The notes: generated by a model not told the origin, from the letters alone. A DNA stretch of 64,000 nucleotides from Bacillus cereus (GCF_002584535.1 NZ_NUOT01000046.1:1-64000); one strand, 5' to 3'. Shown: positions 42,634 through 51,765, counted from the stretch's first letter. Numbers and translations: made by a program.

Positions 42634-44013
42634 TTACTTAAAAATCTTTCGCAAAATTTCAATTTTGTTCCTATAGGGCGGAAATACCAATCCTAACTCT
42701 ACCCTTGAACTTTTCTTTAAAATGCTTTTATGATGAGTAAAAGCATCAAAACTATGTTTCCCATGATAGGCACCGAACCCTGCATTTCCTACTCCACCAA
42801 AAGGTAAGTGGAGATTGGCCATATGTGACATTGTATCGTTGACGCACCCTCCTCCAAAAGAGATTCGCCCTAATACCTGTTTTTCAACATTTTTATTTTC
42901 AGTAAACACATACAAAGCTAACGGTTTTGGTTGGTTGTTAACCATATGAATGACTTCATCTAAATCATTGTAATCCATAATTGGTAAAATCGGTCCGAAA
43001 ATTTCTTCTTTCATAGCTGCAGCATCCCATGAATTCACTTCAAGAATTGTTGGTTCAATATATAAATGACTTCTAGATGAATTTCCACCAAATACTATAT
43101 AATTTCGGTCTTGTTCTAATATAGAAATAAGTCTATCGAATTGTCTCTCATTAATAATTCGACCGTAATCATTGCTTTTTAATACATCTGATCCATAAAA
43201 GCTTGTGATGATTTCTTTCATTTTCGAAATCAGTTTTCCCTTGACAGATTTGTGTACAATAACATAATCAGGTGCAATACAAGATTGCCCAGCATTTATG
43301 AATTTCCCCCAGATAATACGTTTGGCTGCTATATCCAGGTTAGCTGTTTCATCGACAATAGCTGGTGCTTTTCCACCAAGTTCTAATGTTACTGGTACAA
43401 GATTTTTCGCCGCAGCTTCCATAACAATTTTTCCGACTTGAACGCTACCAGTAAAAAAAATATAGTCAAATGGTGCATGAATTAATAAAGAAGTTGTTTC
43501 TCTATCTCCTTCAATTACACGAATATATCGCTTATCAAACGTTTCACCTATTATTTTGTTAATTACAGCTGCAACGTTTGGAGCATTTTCTGAAGGTTTG
43601 AGAACTACACAATTCCCTCCCGCAATTGCCCCGATAAGAGGTTCAATTAATGATTGAAATGGATAATTAAAAGGTCCAATAATTAGCACTGTACCATATG
43701 GCTCTTTTATTATGTAGCTTTTGGAAGGTAAAAAATGCATAGGTGTTTTTACTTTTTGAGGCTTCATCCACCGTTTTAGATATTTCATTATAAAATTGAT
43801 ACTGTTAAAGGCGAAACCAATTTCTGCAGCATACGCTTCAAACTCGCTTTTGTGTAAATCCTGATATAATGCACTCAGCACTTCATTTTCATATTTTTGA
43901 ATAGATTTTTTTAATTTTTCTAATTGTTCAAGACGAAATTGAAGACTTCTTGTATAATCATTATGAAAAAATTGTTTATGCTCTTGAATCAGTTGTGGAA
44001 TATTATCAACCAT
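42634..44013 (-). CDS. Aldehyde dehydrogenase, class-3-like (YwdH type)
   Basis: 459 residues. It oxidises an aldehyde to the acid with NAD(P)+. The catalytic Glu is in LELGGKAPAIV, the Cys in NAGQSCIAPDYVI, the cofactor loop in FTGSVQVGKIVMEAA and the conserved EEIFGPILPI comes later. The length (shorter than the 490-500 of class 1/2) and the C-terminal RKIFK tail match the class 3/fatty-aldehyde group. It is a single gene with its own terminator. Confidence 0.92.
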   Translation of the reverse strand: MVDNIPQLIQEHKQFFHNDYTRSLQFRLEQLEKLKKSIQKYENEVLSALYQDLHKSEFEAYAAEIGFAFNSINFIMKYLKRWMKPQKVKTPMHFLPSKSYIIKEPYGTVLIIGPFNYPFQSLIEPLIGAIAGGNCVVLKPSENAPNVAAVINKIIGETFDKRYIRVIEGDRETTSLLIHAPFDYIFFTGSVQVGKIVMEAAAKNLVPVTLELGGKAPAIVDETANLDIAAKRIIWGKFINAGQSCIAPDYVIVHKSVKGKLISKMKEIITSFYGSDVLKSNDYGRIINERQFDRLISILEQDRNYIVFGGNSSRSHLYIEPTILEVNSWDAAAMKEEIFGPILPIMDYNDLDEVIHMVNNQPKPLALYVFTENKNVEKQVLGRISFGGGCVNDTMSHMANLHLPFGGVGNAGFGAYHGKHSFDAFTHHKSILKKSSRVELGLVFPPYRNKIEILRKIFK

Positions 44014-44215
44014 TAGGAAATTCCTCCAATAGCAAAAAATTATTTGATTTCACTGAATTTCAAGCTACATATTTTAGAATAAAGTTTGATTACAAATGTT
44101 CTATAAACCTTGATTCTAAATAAGGTACTTTAGCAATAACTATTCGTACAGTTTACAACATCATTAACATGCTCTTATACATTTCCTTTTAGGCTATATT
44201 TATATTAATATCATC

Positions 44216-44719
44216 CTATATCTCTTTTTGCTTCTCAAAATGAGCCATACCAAAATTTTCATTAAATCTCTTACACCATATAGAAACTAAACCATATGCA
44301 TCGATATCTAAACCTTCAGGAATTTCATAGTTTTGAGATCCTTTATTCCCCTTTAAATTACCTAATTCAATATACTGATAGTTTTTAACATCTTCATTAT
44401 TCTTTAAACTTTTCGTAGGAACCAATACCACTCGAACATCTGGACCATTAGAAGTTTCAAAATCAGTCAGTCTTAGAACACGCTTTCCATCTGGTAGTTG
44501 ATAAATTGTTGCTATTCCATTCGTTTTATGAACACCATTCTGAAACTGCCCTTTGCTTATTACACGTTGTTGTTGATCTTCTTTTGATTTTATTTCTGTT
44601 TGTGGAAATACTTCGTTAATTTGCTTATCAATAAATAATTTTTCAGGACGGAATAAAAACCATAAAAATCCCCCAACTATTATTATTCCTCCAATAAACA
44701 ATACATGTTTTGTTTTCAT
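44216..44719 (-). CDS. DM13 domain membrane-anchored protein
   Basis: 167 residues. An N-terminal helix (about 4-22) anchors it outside the membrane. Residues about 55-160 form a DM13 domain: GVHKTNGIATIYQLPDGKRVLRLTDFETSNGPDVRVVL and the conserved Cys in SIWCKRFNENFGMAHF. DM13 domains are thought to bind or transfer electrons or redox cofactors, but the role in Bacillus is unknown. The ATG at 44719 is 11 bases from GGAGGG. A histidine-kinase relic lies just upstream on the same strand, which may once have regulated it. Confidence 0.85.
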   Translation of the reverse strand: MKTKHVLFIGGIIIVGGFLWFLFRPEKLFIDKQINEVFPQTEIKSKEDQQQRVISKGQFQNGVHKTNGIATIYQLPDGKRVLRLTDFETSNGPDVRVVLVPTKSLKNNEDVKNYQYIELGNLKGNKGSQNYEIPEGLDIDAYGLVSIWCKRFNENFGMAHFEKQKEI

Positions 44720-44812
44720 AAAATAAAAACCCTCCTGTAACATAGTGCTTGTATGTATGTTAACAAGAAGATCTATCATTTCTATATCAAAACTATTACA
44801 AAAGTCTTTCAA

Positions 44813-45010
44813 TCAGTTCTTTTTTTCTGATGTAACGGGAAGCGTAAACCGAAATTCACATCCGTAAGATCCCGAACACCAATTTCTCCCTTATGTATTT
44901 CAGTTAGCGATTTTGCATCACTATTTCGAGTTCAGACCCTTCGGATTGTGAACTTCTTGATGGATCCGTTCTGAAAAAACGTTCAAATATACGCATTTGA
45001 TCATGTGAGC
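44813..45010 (-). pseudogene. Histidine kinase relic (C-terminal ATPase region)
   Basis: On the minus strand MRIFERFFRTDPSRSSQSEG, a kinase F/G2-box region, is followed after frame changes by LTEIHKGEIGV and EFRFTLPVTSEKKN with a stop at 44815-44813. Three frames are needed, so several indels have destroyed the gene. No response-regulator gene remains beside it. Confidence 0.65.
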
Positions 45011-45284
45011 AATCCCTTGCCATTCATCATGGAAAGTGAATTGGCTTGCTGTTTTTGTTTATTTTGGTCTGTGTAGAAGGCAGCTCTCTCTTCTCTAGTT
45101 TCATTCGAATCTTAAAAATAGTTATACAAAAAGAGAAACAACGACAGAGGTTAATAAGATGTCTGCCCCTCTATTTTTTCAATTTTAAGCAGATAATTTT
45201 TTTGATAATACGTTATTAAAGCTTCTGTATGTTATTTTTACAATTTTTTAAGTTATCTAACAGACTAAAAGTAGATATCCTGTG

Positions 45285-45432
45285 ACTAGGCCTGGTGAAC
45301 TACCCGCCACTTAACGCTCTTACGAGCTGTTTGAAGTGGGGGCTTCTCGTTTAGTCGTTACTTTTATTAGCTAACGAATTAGTCGTAAGACCGCGAGCTA
45401 TCTCCCATGTTCCATAGGTTCTTTAATACGAT
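45285..45432 (-). ncRNA. Right-end (omega) RNA region of tnpB
   Basis: Downstream of tnpB the minus strand contains a run of short stems and ends in GGGTAGTTCACCAGG. In studied TnpB systems this part of the transcript is the scaffold of the guide RNA, and the guide is the flanking DNA just past the element end. Assignment is by position and family knowledge; I did not fold it fully. Confidence 0.5.
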
Positions 45433-46545
45433 TTATGGTAATGCTAACAAACGTTCAGCTTCATTTTTGATATTGATTGCAGAATTATAATCTCTATCTA
45501 TTGACGCACCACAATCACAAACATACACTCGTTCAGATAGTGCTACATCCTTTACGTTTCCACAACTACTACATGTCTTTGTAGAAGGAAACCATTTATT
45601 AATTTTCACAAGCTGTTTCCCCTGTTCTTGTAACTTATAGGCTAAAAAAATCGTGAACATCCCCCACCCATTATCAGTAACACTTTTTCCAAAGCTAAGT
45701 GCTCGTGACATTCCTTTCATGTTCAAGTCTTCAATTGCTACAACATCAAAGTTGTTAACTAATTCTTTTGATTTATGATGAAGGAAGTTCTTACGTTGAT
45801 TTGCTACCTTTTCATGTAATCTAGCTACAAGAATACGTTGCCTATTCCAACGCTCTGAGCCTTTTGTACGCCTTGACAATACTCGTTGTGCCTTTGCTAA
45901 TTTTTCTAATACTTGACGGTAGAAGCGAGGATAATTGGCTTTCTCATTCTCACTACTAACATATAATTCTGACATAGAAAAGTCTAACCCAATAACAGTT
46001 ACCACTTCTTTTGGCACGATTTCTTTTTCATACTCAGTCAAGATAGACACATAGTATTTTCCAGTGGATGTCATGGAAACCGTGCAAGATTTAATCACAT
46101 GGTCTGGGGGGATTTCTCTATGTTGTTTCATCTTTACAAGCTTCAACTTCGGTAATTTGATATGACCATTAAGCAACATAAGATTTCCGTTAACCATATT
46201 CGTTGTATAAGATTTTCTATCCTTTTTACTTTTGAACGTGGGGAAGCCATTTTGACCACTAAAGAAATTTTTATAAGCAGTTTGCAAGTTTAATTGAGCA
46301 TTCGCTAATGCTAATGAATCCACTTCTTTCAACCATTCAAACTCCCCCTTGTACTTTGCAGGAGTAGGGAATTTTTGTTTCTTTAGTTCTTCTTTATTCC
46401 CTTTGTGCTCCTCATACACTTCTTTTCGTTCAGCCAACATCTTATTGTATACAAATCGCACACATCCAAAAGTTTTACGTATAAGATGTGCTTGTTGTTC
46501 TGTTGGATACAAACGAAATTTGTACGCTTTATTATGTATTGTCAT
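45433..46545 (-). CDS. tnpB: TnpB, RNA-guided endonuclease of IS200/IS605
   Basis: 370 residues. The RuvC-like nuclease triad is present: Asp188 (IGLDFSMSEL), Glu272 (AIEDLNMKGMS) and Asp350/352 (SIDRDYNSAINI). The zinc ribbon has CSSCGN (325, 328) and CDCG (343, 345). The N-terminal helix-turn-helix YKFRLYPTEQQAHLIRKTFG is intact, so the protein should be active. TnpB cuts a DNA target next to a short motif under guidance of the element's right-end RNA. GAGGTGAA lies just before the ATG. It is the distant ancestor type of Cas12. Confidence 0.93.
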   Translation of the reverse strand: MTIHNKAYKFRLYPTEQQAHLIRKTFGCVRFVYNKMLAERKEVYEEHKGNKEELKKQKFPTPAKYKGEFEWLKEVDSLALANAQLNLQTAYKNFFSGQNGFPTFKSKKDRKSYTTNMVNGNLMLLNGHIKLPKLKLVKMKQHREIPPDHVIKSCTVSMTSTGKYYVSILTEYEKEIVPKEVVTVIGLDFSMSELYVSSENEKANYPRFYRQVLEKLAKAQRVLSRRTKGSERWNRQRILVARLHEKVANQRKNFLHHKSKELVNNFDVVAIEDLNMKGMSRALSFGKSVTDNGWGMFTIFLAYKLQEQGKQLVKINKWFPSTKTCSSCGNVKDVALSERVYVCDCGASIDRDYNSAINIKNEAERLLALP

Positions 46546-46556
46546 ATCATTTCACC

Positions 46557-46955
46557 TCACTTTTCCCCTTGCTTTTCGATATACTTCTTTACTACTTCTA
46601 TTGGTGAATCCCCAGTAGTGAGTAAGCAAAAACTTCTTGACCAAAACATCTCTTTCCAAAGTTTCTTTTTCACTTGTGGAAAGTCTCTCTTGATTAGTCG
46701 AAAACTGGCATTTTTATACGCATTGATGAACTTTGTAATTTCTGTATTTGGATGCGATTTGAATAAAATATGAACATGGTCATTGTCATGATTCCACTCA
46801 ACTAAAGTTATGTTATAGCGTTCTGAAATCCTGATAAACATATCTTTTGCATAGTTAGACATATCATCATCAAATACATTTCTTCTATATTTCACAACTA
46901 ATATAAGATGATAATAAAGCGAGAATACTGAATGATTATTACTATCTAACTCCAT
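46557..46955 (-). CDS. tnpA: TnpA, Y1 HUH transposase of IS200/IS605
   Basis: 132 residues, the usual size. The HUH motif is His60-Val-His62 in DNDHVHILFK and the nucleophile is Tyr125 in VVKKYIEKQ. The start LYYHLILVVKYRRNVF is typical. It cuts and joins single-stranded ends of the element at their subterminal hairpins. All catalytic residues are present, so the element may still be mobile. It is followed at 11 bases by tnpB. Confidence 0.93.
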   Translation of the reverse strand: MELDSNNHSVFSLYYHLILVVKYRRNVFDDDMSNYAKDMFIRISERYNITLVEWNHDNDHVHILFKSHPNTEITKFINAYKNASFRLIKRDFPQVKKKLWKEMFWSRSFCLLTTGDSPIEVVKKYIEKQGEK

Positions 46956-47158
46956 TTATATACCAACCTTTATGCTTTATAAGACTGATTATATCAGAGT
47001 GAAAATAAAAATAATAGCAAGTACTTTTCGGCTAACGCCGAACCGAAATCCCTCTCCCACCTACCGCTTTGCTATCGCCCTTCACACGCTTGAGGAAGGA
47101 GAATTCTTTCGGATAAAGTGTTAAAATTTACTTAACTATTCGTTTTAAGGAGGTTCGT

Positions 47159-47698
47159 ATGAAAACAACGTTAGTAATTATTCGTGGAAACTCAGGTTCA
47201 GGAAAAAGCACAGTAGCCCGGCAACTACAATTACTCCTAGAAGGCACTTTATTAGTTCCACAAGATGTAGTTCGCAGAGATATGCTTCGTGTGAAAGATA
47301 CTGTCGGGAACTTGTCTGTTGAACTCATCAAACAAACCGCACTGTACGGTATCGGTAAAGTGAACTATGTAATTGTAGAAGGTATTCTAAGCACTCATAA
47401 GTACAAAACTATGCTTACAGAACTAATTGATACATTTGAAGAAAGTTATATCTATTACTATGACATTTCTCTCAAAGAAACAATAACTCGGCATAAAACC
47501 AAACCCAACGCTGATGATTTTGGCGAAGCTGAACTAACAGCTTGGTACACTGATAAGGACTTTCTAGACTCACCAAACGAGAAAATCATTTCCGAAACCA
47601 TGTCAGTAGAAGAAACCGTTAAAATGATCATCTCTGATATTCGGGTTGTTTCTAAAGCATCAGAAGGCATTTTCACTAATACACTGAAAAAGCGGTGA
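47159..47698 (+). CDS. P-loop kinase/AAA-type small nucleotide kinase
   Basis: 179 residues. Walker A is GNSGSGKST (10-18), followed by a region like that of zeta-toxin, uridine or chloramphenicol-phosphotransferase kinases: LVPQDVVRRDMLRV, VNYVIVEGILSTHKYK and later DISLKETITRHKTKP. It should phosphorylate a small molecule; the substrate is unknown. A lone uridine-kinase-like protein is a frequent annotation. AAGGAGG lies 6 bases before the ATG. Its promoter region abuts the left end of the IS605 element, which may have separated it from earlier neighbours. Confidence 0.8.
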   Translation: MKTTLVIIRGNSGSGKSTVARQLQLLLEGTLLVPQDVVRRDMLRVKDTVGNLSVELIKQTALYGIGKVNYVIVEGILSTHKYKTMLTELIDTFEESYIYYYDISLKETITRHKTKPNADDFGEAELTAWYTDKDFLDSPNEKIISETMSVEETVKMIISDIRVVSKASEGIFTNTLKKR

Positions 47699-47823
47699 CA
47701 AAAGTATGGTTGCTGGAATAATCCACTACTTTACACTCTATGACAGCAACCCTGTCACTAGGCCTATTTTGATGACCTTTTAAAGCTGATGTAACAGGAT
47801 TTCCTACCAAAACTAATTACAGT

Positions 47824-48846
47824 TTACTTCTCTTCTAGTAACAATGTTTTCATATTTTCTAATTGTTCTTTTGAAAACCCAAGTCCTTTTTCAGCATACA
47901 TTTCAACACTGCCAAACTTACGAGCAATCTCATCAATTGCTGCCTGTAAATAATCAGTACGGGCTTCAAACATAGCTCCTAATATTTCTTTACTTTCCTC
48001 ATTTTGTAGCTTCGCGCCTAAAAATTCCATCATTTTTTGATTTAACTTTTCACGGAATCCATTACTTAATAAATAGTCTTGCATTACCGTTTCTTCTGGG
48101 ACACCAAGAAGAAGTAATAATAGTGCCGAACCAAATCCAGTTCGATCTTTCCCAGCAGTACAATGGTTAACTAGTGGTAAATTTTCTTGATCTTGAGCAA
48201 GCTGTAGAAAACCAATAAATGCTTCATTACCTTCTACAAAGCCCTTATTCATTTTCACTAAATATTCACCTGGTTTTCCAAGCATTGATAAATCTCCCAC
48301 TTGGAAAAATTCATTAATATTTAAATCTTTTGCTATATCTTGCATGACGGGTAAACAAACTTGACGAACACCAGCAATGCTCGGATTTGGTTTATGCGTC
48401 ACTTCAAAATCTGTTCGATAATCACAGATTAGTTTTAAACTAGACTGTTGTAAATAAGCAATATCCGATTCTGTTAACCCTGCTAATTCTTCGGAACGAT
48501 ATAATTTCCCCCACTTTACTTTGCGACCGTCACTTGTATCATAGCCACCTAAATCACGGAAATTAAACGCTCCTTGTAATGGTAAACGGCGCTCAGCTAC
48601 GGTAACTGTTTGTCCATTACTTGCTACTAACCGGAAATACGGACGCATGTTTGGACTCGGATCTGCTATTGTACATGAAGCTGCTCCAGTGACATGCAAT
48701 AACAATTGTCCATTTTCCTCAATATGTTCTGATGAAGTACTCCAATAAATAGTCACTTCTCCTACTCCATCTTCCCATTCAATATGTAAGGTATTCTCTA
48801 GATTCCGTTCTACACTTGCTTGTAACCAATCTTTTTGTTGTTCCAT
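47824..48846 (-). CDS. Tyrosine-protein phosphatase, Y_phosphatase3 family
   Basis: 340 residues. The phosphatase signature H-C-x5-R is HCTAGKDRTG (His228, Cys229, Arg235). NFRDLGGYDTSDGRKVKWGKLYRSEEL (about 95-121) is the conserved entry of this family, which dephosphorylates phosphotyrosine and phosphoinositides in relatives. The first 90 residues are an added beta-rich domain found in Bacillus members. There is no signal peptide. It is a single gene. Confidence 0.9.
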   Translation of the reverse strand: MEQQKDWLQASVERNLENTLHIEWEDGVGEVTIYWSTSSEHIEENGQLLLHVTGAASCTIADPSPNMRPYFRLVASNGQTVTVAERRLPLQGAFNFRDLGGYDTSDGRKVKWGKLYRSEELAGLTESDIAYLQQSSLKLICDYRTDFEVTHKPNPSIAGVRQVCLPVMQDIAKDLNINEFFQVGDLSMLGKPGEYLVKMNKGFVEGNEAFIGFLQLAQDQENLPLVNHCTAGKDRTGFGSALLLLLLGVPEETVMQDYLLSNGFREKLNQKMMEFLGAKLQNEESKEILGAMFEARTDYLQAAIDEIARKFGSVEMYAEKGLGFSKEQLENMKTLLLEEK

Positions 48847-48973
48847 ATTGTCACCAATACTTTCTTTATATAATCCGTTATATGAAGTAATAATCTATTA
48901 TATTATATTGTATTGCAAATATAATAGCTCTGTTCTGACTATATTTATGACATTCCCTTGCCTTTCTTTAAGA

Positions 48974-49807
48974 TTAAGAAAAGATTTCTTTTACTTTTAT
49001 GAGTGTTGTAGATGGAATACCACGAAATACGTATGCAATCTGCTCGTCACCTAAATTTTGATATACAACTGTACCACGCTGAGGATGGGAGTAGAATTCT
49101 AATCCATTGATCATTTTCATTCGGCTATAATTTTGAATCCACGACAATACTGGATAATAATTGTGCTGTGAATGACGACACGCCCAAAGAGCATATAGTT
49201 GTTCCTTTACATCCCAGTATACATATTGTATTTCATCATCCCCAAAACCAACTGATTCGAGTTCCCATTCATCTGGGGTTGTAATTGGTAAAGAATCAAA
49301 TTGCACTTCATTTGGTAAATGCCACTTACTACATCTACTTATTTCACCACAAATTTGTGCTCTTGCCTGAAAACTTAATTGGTGAAATGGTTTATTTACT
49401 TGTTTTTTTGCTTTCTCTAATTCTAATGGTTGTAAACCTTCCAAGAACTTTTCCATTTCTTGTTGCTCTATAAAGCCTTCATCAATTGAAATTTCAATCT
49501 GCGTTTTCCATTTAGAAATGACATAACTAACTTTACCTTTATAATTCACACCTCTCCAATATACGAGAGCATTATACTGAAAACATTCACCTTGTGCTTG
49601 ATACATACAACTATCCGGAAATGTCGGCTCCATTATATCAAGAAAAAATTCTTTTACGCGAAACACTCCTGTTGGTGTAAAAACTTGAAACCAAAGTGTT
49701 TCCCATTTCTCTCCTTCACTCCGCTCCGATACATTTTTAATATGCCACCCATCAAATAATACGACTGGGTATAGCGCAACCATATGTTCCAGTTTTTGTT
49801 TTAGCAT
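48974..49807 (-). CDS. Hypothetical protein, 277 residues
   Basis: I do not recognise a family. It is a soluble protein rich in Trp and aromatic residues, with no signal peptide or membrane helix. The N-terminal half alternates beta-like strands (YPVVLFDGWHIKNVSE, VSYVISKWKTQIEISI). The C-terminal half includes YVYWDVKEQLYALWACRHSQHNYYP. The frame is long, has consistent codon use and a GGAGGG site 8 bases upstream, so it is a real gene. It diverges from the DUF2785 gene. Confidence 0.7.
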   Translation of the reverse strand: MLKQKLEHMVALYPVVLFDGWHIKNVSERSEGEKWETLWFQVFTPTGVFRVKEFFLDIMEPTFPDSCMYQAQGECFQYNALVYWRGVNYKGKVSYVISKWKTQIEISIDEGFIEQQEMEKFLEGLQPLELEKAKKQVNKPFHQLSFQARAQICGEISRCSKWHLPNEVQFDSLPITTPDEWELESVGFGDDEIQYVYWDVKEQLYALWACRHSQHNYYPVLSWIQNYSRMKMINGLEFYSHPQRGTVVYQNLGDEQIAYVFRGIPSTTLIKVKEIFS

Positions 49808-49934
49808 AATAAACTCCCTCCTTATTAACTACTTCGGGAGAAGTTATTCTTTATCCTTGCACGAGCAGGATTGTCTTCGAATATATAGAATACTAGGAAA
49901 CGATGCATTACGAAAGCAGAGAGGAGGAACAGCT

Positions 49935-50774
49935 TTGGATATCATTACACTGCAACAACAGTTGGAACTCATTCAGCTAAATGACTATATACAGATGCAG
50001 AGTATCGACCTTGATGAGTTAAGTTCCCATATGATTCAAAACATCGGAACCACTGATAGCTACGTCCGTGATCAATTAATATATAAATGTTTTGCACATT
50101 TTATTCAAAATGAATTCCTATCCCATGATCAATTGGAGACTTTATTAACAACCTGTCTAAGTAACGATTACTTATACAAAGACATTGCCTCTCCAAATAC
50201 AGATGGAGTTTTCACACGTTCTTATACCACTTTATTAATTGGTTTAATTATACAGTTCGATAATTCTCATTCATTTTTATTACAAGAAACAGTGCAAGAA
50301 GTAAAAGAAAAGCTCATTACGTATATGAATCTCGAAATAGATTACCGTGGATGTGTACAAGATAAAGGCTGGGCTCATAGCATTGCCCATGCATCTGATG
50401 CCTTTAACGAACTCGTACACAGTTCACATATTACCTGTTCTTGCTATGAAGAGATTGCTCATTGTATATTAAATAAAATTTTCATTTATTCTACTGTATA
50501 TCATAATAATGAAGATGAAAGAATTGTTACTCCCCTCCTATCTATGCTTTATTATGACTTTCCAAGAGATCAACTTTTTTCGATTATCTATAAAAAAATA
50601 AAACGGTTACCACAATTCAAAGTCAGACTTTCTTGTCATGAATACTTCATATTATGTGCAAATATAAAAACTTTTTTACGCACCTTGTTTTTCAGAACAA
50701 AAATAGATTCGAACCTTACTTCTGTAGCCAATCAAGCCGAAAAAATGTTGAGGGAATTACCGAAATATTGTTAA
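49935..50774 (+). CDS. DUF2785 domain protein
   Basis: 279 residues, helical. The family signature is DYRGCVQDKGWAHSIAHASDAFNELV (about 142-167). It occurs in a family of Bacillus proteins of unknown function with HEAT-like helices. I start it at TTG 49935, which has GGAGGA 6 bases upstream; the longer frame from an upstream TTG has no site. It diverges from the unknown gene at 48974-49807, and a GNAT fragment follows directly. Confidence 0.8.
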   Translation: MDIITLQQQLELIQLNDYIQMQSIDLDELSSHMIQNIGTTDSYVRDQLIYKCFAHFIQNEFLSHDQLETLLTTCLSNDYLYKDIASPNTDGVFTRSYTTLLIGLIIQFDNSHSFLLQETVQEVKEKLITYMNLEIDYRGCVQDKGWAHSIAHASDAFNELVHSSHITCSCYEEIAHCILNKIFIYSTVYHNNEDERIVTPLLSMLYYDFPRDQLFSIIYKKIKRLPQFKVRLSCHEYFILCANIKTFLRTLFFRTKIDSNLTSVANQAEKMLRELPKYC

Positions 50775-50793
50775 TGATACAGGAGCATACATA

Positions 50794-50967
50794 ATGTACA
50801 TGCAATCTATACAAAAGCCATTAAATCTCATCATTAGGATTGTCAAATCAAAACGATTACTTGCTACATACCAAGCAAGAAGAGAACATTCTGCACCTAT
50901 TTTGAAAAAACTTGGCTTTACAGAATATGAAACGTATTTACAATTCGCAAAAAATCTAAATTTATAA
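50794..50967 (+). pseudogene. GNAT acetyltransferase C-terminal remnant
   Basis: A 57-codon frame ends with ARREHSAPILKKLGFTEYET and a short tail, the last motif of GNAT enzymes. The codons before it are not conserved-looking, and no acetyl-CoA motif remains. An AGGAG lies 8 bases before the ATG, so a peptide may still be made. Its last codons overlap the ribosome binding site of the Nudix gene. Confidence 0.5.
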
Positions 50968-50980
50968 GGAGTTGAAAAAA

Positions 50981-51448
50981 ATGGGATACATTGAAGACAT
51001 GCGAAAACTCGTAGGGAATCATCCGCTTATCATAACTGGTTCACACGTTATGATTTTAAATGAACAACATGAAATCTTGCTTCAACTTCGCACCGATTTT
51101 AAGATGTGGAGCATTGTTGGTGGAACTCTTGAATATGGAGAAACATTAGAAGAAGCTGCCAAAAGAGAAGTATATGAGGAAACCGGACTTATTATAAAAG
51201 ATTTAGAACTCTTTCATACTTTTTCGGGACCTGAATTATTTCAAACATATCCAAACGGCGATCAAGTATATGGTGTCATGGTTGTTTATGTTTGCCGAAA
51301 TTATGAAGGTGATTTACAATGTGCTCCTAACGAGTCAAAAGAATTGCGTTTCTTTCCATTGCATACACTACCACATAATATAGGCACTGTACCAAAAATG
51401 ATTATTGAGCAATTTCAACAATCATTTGCAATAAAAACAAGTAAATAG
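50981..51448 (+). CDS. Nudix hydrolase
   Basis: 155 residues. The Nudix box G-x5-E-x7-R-E-U-x-E-E-x-G-U is seen whole from GGTLEYGE through REVYEETGL (residues 48-70). It hydrolyses a nucleoside diphosphate linked to another group, with Mg2+; the substrate is not deducible. The ATG at 50981 has AAGGAG 9 bases upstream; a TTG at 50972 is possible. Its 3' end overlaps, on the opposite strand, the stump of a trpS gene. Confidence 0.92.
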   Translation: MGYIEDMRKLVGNHPLIITGSHVMILNEQHEILLQLRTDFKMWSIVGGTLEYGETLEEAAKREVYEETGLIIKDLELFHTFSGPELFQTYPNGDQVYGVMVVYVCRNYEGDLQCAPNESKELRFFPLHTLPHNIGTVPKMIIEQFQQSFAIKTSK

Positions 51449-51516
51449 TTGCCAAAAGACGTTCCTAAATGCAGGTAACCAGTTGGCTTAATTCCTGTTA
51501 ACATTATTTTCTTCAC
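51415..51516 (-). pseudogene. trpS: TrpS stump (first about 24 codons) behind a Trp T-box
   Basis: From GTG 51516, with GGGGGAG 7 bases upstream, the minus strand reads MKKIMLTGIKPTGYLHLG and then NYL, the start of tryptophanyl-tRNA synthetase including the HIGH-region TGYLHLG. It then runs into unrelated sequence and TGA at 51417-51415 inside the end of the Nudix gene. The remaining 300 codons are gone. The leader is intact, so this is a clear deletion. Confidence 0.8.
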
Positions 51517-51542
51517 ATTCTGACTCCCCCTTTCCAAAATGA

Positions 51543-51765
51543 AAAGAGCCCCTCGTCCTAGAAAAGGACGAGGGGGCTCCCGCGGTACCACCTTTATTAG
51601 CTACAGTTATAGCTCACTTGATGCTTCTTTAACGTGAAGCGAATCGCCCTAGCTTACTTATTTCAGCCAGAAGCTCCAGAGTCCATTCCATATTCATCCC
51701 TTACTGATTTCCACCAGATATCGGCTCTCTGTGAAGTTCTAAATATGTACTCTTCTCTATCATTG
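51543..51765 (-). promoter_or_regulatory. T-box riboswitch, tryptophan-specific (TGG specifier)
   Basis: On the minus strand stem I ends with GGAATGGACTCTGG, giving the specifier TGG. The T-box core AAAGGTGGTACCGCGGGA (about 51595-51578) is followed by the terminator GAGCCCCCTCGTCC/GGACGAGGGGCTC and TTTTC (about 51579-51543). All parts look functional, but the gene behind it is only a trpS stump. Confidence 0.92.

Larger units (their letters stand above)
45285..47112 (-). mobile_element. IS200/IS605 family element with tnpA and tnpB
   Basis: tnpA and tnpB lie in tandem on the minus strand, 11 bases apart. The right end (about 45285-45432) has the short hairpin GCTC-GTAA-GAGC near its tip. 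The left end (about 46956-47112) holds the hairpin CGGC-TAA-CGCCG and further palindromes. A TTTAT pentamer (minus strand, 47117-47113) borders the left end and could be the insertion target. Such elements move as single strands without inverted repeats. Exact borders are estimates. Confidence 0.75.
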
